Source: Paludibacteraceae bacterium (lineage in GTDB: Bacteria; Bacteroidota; Bacteroidia; Bacteroidales; Paludibacteraceae). Taken from it: 36,367 nt of DNA. Within the stretch, counting starts at the first letter, position 1. Every line of letters begins with the position of its first letter. This document shows, in pieces, positions 33,106 to 36,367 of the stretch. The stretch spans positions 1 to 36,367 of the forward strand of contig CAJOKE010000016.1 of NCBI GenBank assembly GCA_905235225.1, read 5' to 3'. Both the position numbers and the translations under genes were made by a program. The notes below the pieces were generated by a model that searched no databases, was not told the DNA's origin, and saw nothing but the letters and a program-made list of their open reading frames with translations.

Positions 33106-33969
33106 ATGCCTGAAAGTGATAATAAAAATAATTATTGGACCACGGAGATAAGCCCTGATACCTATGCAAAAGGATTGGGACTGAAGGAGTTGTGGCAGAA
33201 ACGCTACCTCATCTGGCTCTTTATCAAACGCGATTTGACGGTGCAGTTTAAGCAGACTATTTTCGGTTTCGCGTGGTATTTCATTTCTCCTCTGTTCTCG
33301 ATGGTGATGTATATCGTTGTCTTCGGGCGGATTGCCGGAATACCCACCGATGATATCCCGCAGCCGGTGTTTTACCTAAGCGGTATCTGCCTGTGGGAAT
33401 ATTTCTCGTCCTGTCTCAGTGCGGTTTCATCCACCTTCCAGTCCAATGCTGGTTTGTTCGGAAAAGTCTATTTCCCACGGTTGGTTTCACCCGTTTCCGT
33501 CGTTATATCCAAACTTTTCCATTTCTCGCTCCAGCTCGGGACATTCATTTTGGTATATCTGCTCTTTGTTATCAAGGGCGTTCATTTGCGACCGACATGG
33601 TATTTGCTCCTCTTCCCCGTCGTTATTCTCACCATTCAGGGTATAGCCTTGGGATTGGGATTGATTGTTTCATCGCTGACCACTAAATATCGTGACCTCA
33701 CAAACTTCTTCGGCGTGTTCGTTTCACTGTGGATGTACGCAACGCCGATTGTTTATCCGTTGAGTTATGTGACCAATCCGACACTCCATACCTTAATGCA
33801 GCTCAACCCGATGACGGCTCTCATCGAGACATTTAAGTACGGTGCATACGGTGCCGGTGAATTCTCATGGCAGGCATTGGCATACAGCATTGCCTTTATG
33901 GTTGTCTTGCTCGTGATAGGTATAGCGATGTTTAACAAAAAGCAGAAATACTTTATTGACACAATCTAA
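33106..33969 (+). CDS. ABC-2 type permease, Wzm-like (second copy)
   Basis: This 287-aa paralogue of the preceding gene has the same layout: a cytoplasmic N-terminus, [18 protein letters not shown], six predicted membrane segments, [10 protein letters not shown], and an end QKYFIDTI matching QKSFMDTV of the first copy. The two align along their whole length with clear divergence, so this is an old tandem duplication. The gap between them is 59 bp with no promoter of the consensus type. The pair may form a heterodimeric channel for one Wzt ATPase, or two exporters with different substrates. comM begins 5 bp after its stop. Confidence 0.9.
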   Translation: MPESDNKNNYWTTEISPDTYAKGLGLKELWQKRYLIWLFIKRDLTVQFKQTIFGFAWYFISPLFSMVMYIVVFGRIAGIPTDDIPQPVFYLSGICLWEYFSSCLSAVSSTFQSNAGLFGKVYFPRLVSPVSVVISKLFHFSLQLGTFILVYLLFVIKGVHLRPTWYLLLFPVVILTIQGIALGLGLIVSSLTTKYRDLTNFFGVFVSLWMYATPIVYPLSYVTNPTLHTLMQLNPMTALIETFKYGAYGAGEFSWQALAYSIAFMVVLLVIGIAMFNKKQKYFIDTI

Positions 33970-33974
33970 AAGTT

Positions 33975-35525
33975 ATGTTAATTAAAATATACAGTGCAGC
34001 AACGGTCGGAATAGATGCAGTGCCGGTTACAATCGAGGTGCATGCAGTATCCGGATTCGATTTCGTGTTGGTCGGATTGCCCGATAATGCGGTCAAGGAA
34101 TCCCACGAACGCATCACTGCCGCTTTGACCGTTAACGGATATGACGCATTACGCCGTGATTTCACAATCAACATGGCTCCCGCTGACATCCGCAAAGAGG
34201 GTACTGTATATGATTTGCCACTGGCGGTGGGAATGTTGGCTGGATGTGAATTGGTGAAAACGAAACATCTTGAGCAGTATATGCTGATCGGCGAGTTGTC
34301 TCTCGATGGCACCTTAAAACCCGTTCGGGGTGTTCTGCCCGTGGCACTCTGTGCTAAAAAAGAAGGGTTCAAGGGAATCATACTGCCTATGGAAAACGCT
34401 AATGAAGCGGCTGTCGTGGACGGATTGGAAGTATATGGACTTGACACCTTGCCCGATGTGGTGCGCTTCTTGAATGACGAACAGACTTTTCAACCAACGT
34501 ATGTGGACTCAAAGGCATTGTTTGACGAATTTGCATTCCCTTCGGACATCGATTTCGCGGATGTACGTGGGCAGTATAAATTGCGCCGTGCCGTCGAAGT
34601 CGCAGCAGCCGGCGGACATAATTTGCTTATGATTGGTCCCCCGGGAGCCGGTAAATCAATGATTGCCAAAAGGCTGCCGTCTATCCTGCCCCCTTTGTCC
34701 TTGGAAGAGTCGCTCGAGACAACCAAGATACACTCCGTTGCCGGCTTGATGAACAAACGCCAAGGGGCGGGAAGTTCGCTCGTCGTTCAAAGACCCTTCC
34801 GCTCACCACACCACACAATAACCGATGTGGCGTTGGTCGGCGGTGGTACCAACCCCCATCCAGGAGAGATTTCCTTGGCGCATAACGGAGTCCTCTTCTT
34901 GGACGAGTTACCCGAATATAAACGCACAACATTGGAGGTGATGCGACAACCGCTGGAAGATAGGCATATCACGGTGGCACGGACAAAAACAACAGTCGAT
35001 TATCCGGCTTCGTTCATGCTGGTGGCGGCAATGAATCCGTGTCCGTGCGGGCATTATGGCGAAAATAATCCGGCACACCCCTGCACCTGCACGCCGGGAC
35101 AAATACACCGCTATCTGAGCAAAGTAAGCGGACCGCTGTTGGACAGAATTGATATACAGTGCGATATACAGGCTGTACCCTATGAGCAGTTGCGTGAAAC
35201 CCAACCCGGAGAACCGTCTGCTCTTATCCGTGAGCGTGTCATGAAAGCGCGTGCTATTCAACAAGCCCGCTTCGTCCCGTATCCGCATGTTCACTCCAAT
35301 GCAATGATGACACCTAAAATGGTTCGGCAGTTTTGCGCACTCAATGATGAATGTGATAAATTATTGCAAATGTCAATGTCCAAGTTGGGCTTGAGCGCGC
35401 GGGCGTATGACCGCATTCTGAAGGTGGCACGCACAATAGCCGATTTGGAAGGCGCGGACAATATCCAAAAACAGCATATCCTTGAAGCAATCTCATATCG
35501 GTCGTTAGATAGGACCGCTCTATAA
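33975..35525 (+). CDS. comM: ComM/YifB-type AAA+ ATPase (Mg-chelatase-like)
   Basis: ComM is a hexameric helicase that promotes branch migration during natural transformation; many bacteria outside the well-known competent species carry it as YifB. The 516-aa protein is of full length. It has an N-terminal ChlI-like fold (about 1-165, [20 protein letters not shown]), Walker A GPPGAGKS (221-228), [13 protein letters not shown] around Walker B, and a cysteine cluster, [20 protein letters not shown], which probably binds zinc. The C-terminal helical domain contains [21 protein letters not shown]. It begins 5 bp after the second permease and ends 35 bp before the Wzt gene, so it lies inside the export operon. 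Identity is firm; its link to export is doubtful. Confidence 0.94.
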   Translation: MLIKIYSAATVGIDAVPVTIEVHAVSGFDFVLVGLPDNAVKESHERITAALTVNGYDALRRDFTINMAPADIRKEGTVYDLPLAVGMLAGCELVKTKHLEQYMLIGELSLDGTLKPVRGVLPVALCAKKEGFKGIILPMENANEAAVVDGLEVYGLDTLPDVVRFLNDEQTFQPTYVDSKALFDEFAFPSDIDFADVRGQYKLRRAVEVAAAGGHNLLMIGPPGAGKSMIAKRLPSILPPLSLEESLETTKIHSVAGLMNKRQGAGSSLVVQRPFRSPHHTITDVALVGGGTNPHPGEISLAHNGVLFLDELPEYKRTTLEVMRQPLEDRHITVARTKTTVDYPASFMLVAAMNPCPCGHYGENNPAHPCTCTPGQIHRYLSKVSGPLLDRIDIQCDIQAVPYEQLRETQPGEPSALIRERVMKARAIQQARFVPYPHVHSNAMMTPKMVRQFCALNDECDKLLQMSMSKLGLSARAYDRILKVARTIADLEGADNIQKQHILEAISYRSLDRTAL

Positions 35526-35560
35526 ATAACATATCATGTAGTCGAAAAAGCATTAGATAA

Positions 35561-36367
35561 ATGAGTACAGCGATAGAATTTAATCATGTAAGTAAACAAT
35601 ACCGTTTGGGGCTTGTCAGTACCAAAACCTTGTCCCATGATATCCGCCGATGGTGGGTGACAAATGTCCTTCGGCAGGAGGACCCGTACCTCAAAATCGG
35701 CGAGACCAATGACCGTGCCACCAAAGGAACCTCGGACTACGTCTGGGCTTTGCGTGACATTGACTTCAAGGTCGAGCAGGGTGATGTAGTTGGTATCATC
35801 GGCAAGAACGGTGCAGGTAAATCCACTTTGCTCAAACTCCTCTCCCGCGTCACCGGACCCACCACCGGAACTATCCGTGCCCACGGACGTATCGGCTCCT
35901 TGCTTGAGGTCGGCACAGGTTTCCACGGCGAGATGACCGGACGCGAAAACATCTTCATGAATGGTGCTATTCTTGGCATGACCCGTAGCGAGATCCAAGC
36001 CAAACTGGACGAAATCATCGATTTCTCCGGCTGTGAACGCTATATCGACACCCCTGTCAAACGTTATAGCTCCGGTATGACTGTCCGTCTGGGCTTCGCC
36101 GTAGCCGCGTTCCTCGAACCCGAGATCCTCGTTGTGGACGAAGTCCTCGCCGTCGGCGATGCCGAGTTCCAAAAGAAAGCCATCGGCAAAATGAAAGACG
36201 TCTCCACCGGCGAAGGCCGCACCGTCCTCTTCGTTAGTCACAATATGACTTCTGTAAAGCAACTTTGCAAACATGGTATAGTGTTGAAGAATGGAAGAAT
36301 GGATTATTCTGGGGAAATTAATGATTGTGTGAATTATTATATCGGAAATAATCTATCAGACTTATAT
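35561..36367 (+). CDS. Wzt-type ABC transporter ATPase, N-terminal part (3' truncated by window)
   Basis: The frame begins with ATG at 35561 and stays open to the end of the window (269 codons). It is the ATPase of a polysaccharide exporter, energising the Wzm-like permeases encoded just upstream. It has the extended N-terminus typical of Wzt/TagH, with Walker A GKNGAGKST (81-89), LLEVGTGFHGEMTGREN (114-130), signature YSSGM (169-173), Walker B ILVVDE (189-194) and the switch histidine H227 in LFVSHN. A C-terminal substrate-binding domain may follow outside the window. From codon 228 onward the base composition and codon choice change abruptly to AT-rich, without any break in the frame. The family call is firm. 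Confidence 0.93.
   Translation, partial: MSTAIEFNHVSKQYRLGLVSTKTLSHDIRRWWVTNVLRQEDPYLKIGETNDRATKGTSDYVWALRDIDFKVEQGDVVGIIGKNGAGKSTLLKLLSRVTGPTTGTIRAHGRIGSLLEVGTGFHGEMTGRENIFMNGAILGMTRSEIQAKLDEIIDFSGCERYIDTPVKRYSSGMTVRLGFAVAAFLEPEILVVDEVLAVGDAEFQKKAIGKMKDVSTGEGRTVLFVSHNMTSVKQLCKHGIVLKNGRMDYSGEINDCVNYYIGNNLSDLY

Overview
The window looks like chromosomal DNA of a member of the Bacteroidales (phylum Bacteroidota). The evidence is: promoters of the type TTTG-N19/20-TAnnTTTG; a TonB-dependent receptor with an N-terminal carboxypeptidase-regulatory-like domain next to a DUF5689 lipoprotein; DUF1573, a single bifunctional RelA/SpoT enzyme, and YgiQ; a giant BspA/DUF285 surface protein with a C-terminal tail common in exported Bacteroidales proteins; and few Shine-Dalgarno sites. 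The genus cannot be named from the sequence alone.

Layout. (1) 1-2626 (+) is a small accessory stretch: the 3' part of an AAA ATPase/DUF4143 gene, an AT-rich gap with a strong inverted repeat, an unknown 78-aa protein overlapping a DEDDh exonuclease, and an alpha/beta-fold esterase. (2) 2627-10430 (-) is a self-contained unit: a 2360-residue modular BspA-like protein with its own promoter and terminator, between two imperfect direct repeats. Each repeat carries the 3' part of a tRNA-His and its downstream trailer. The right copy is a full-length tRNA-His with two acceptor-stem mismatches; the left copy is a decayed fragment. (3) 10498-23581 (-) is a long co-directional run: relA/spoT, DUF1573, meaB, dnaB, asnS, a TonB-dependent receptor, a DUF5689 lipoprotein, cvpA and folK. 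Only one clear promoter is visible, at its head. (4) 23730-25815 (+), read divergently from relA, holds a cell-wall amidase and an MCE-domain (MlaD-like) protein, followed by a terminator. (5) 26134-30895 (+) holds dnaA, dnaX and a YgiQ-type radical SAM gene. (6) 30896-31300 is an intergenic region built almost wholly from 22-bp and 11-bp tandem units. (7) 31301-36367 (+) holds a TerB/DnaJ-domain protein, two paralogous Wzm-type export permeases, comM (yifB) and the start of a Wzt-type ATPase that runs off the window.

How the genes fit together. Regions 3 to 5 are mostly core functions: DNA replication (DnaB, DnaA, DnaX), the stringent response (RelA/SpoT), translation (AsnRS), folate synthesis (FolK) and envelope maintenance (amidase, MCE protein, receptor with lipoprotein). 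The right end is an export system for a lipid-linked surface polysaccharide, interrupted by comM. Base composition drops sharply inside the Wzt gene just after its ATPase core, so the variable polysaccharide cluster probably begins there. The accessory features most worth attention are the tRNA-bounded BspA unit, the 11-bp-periodic intergenic DNA and that composition break.
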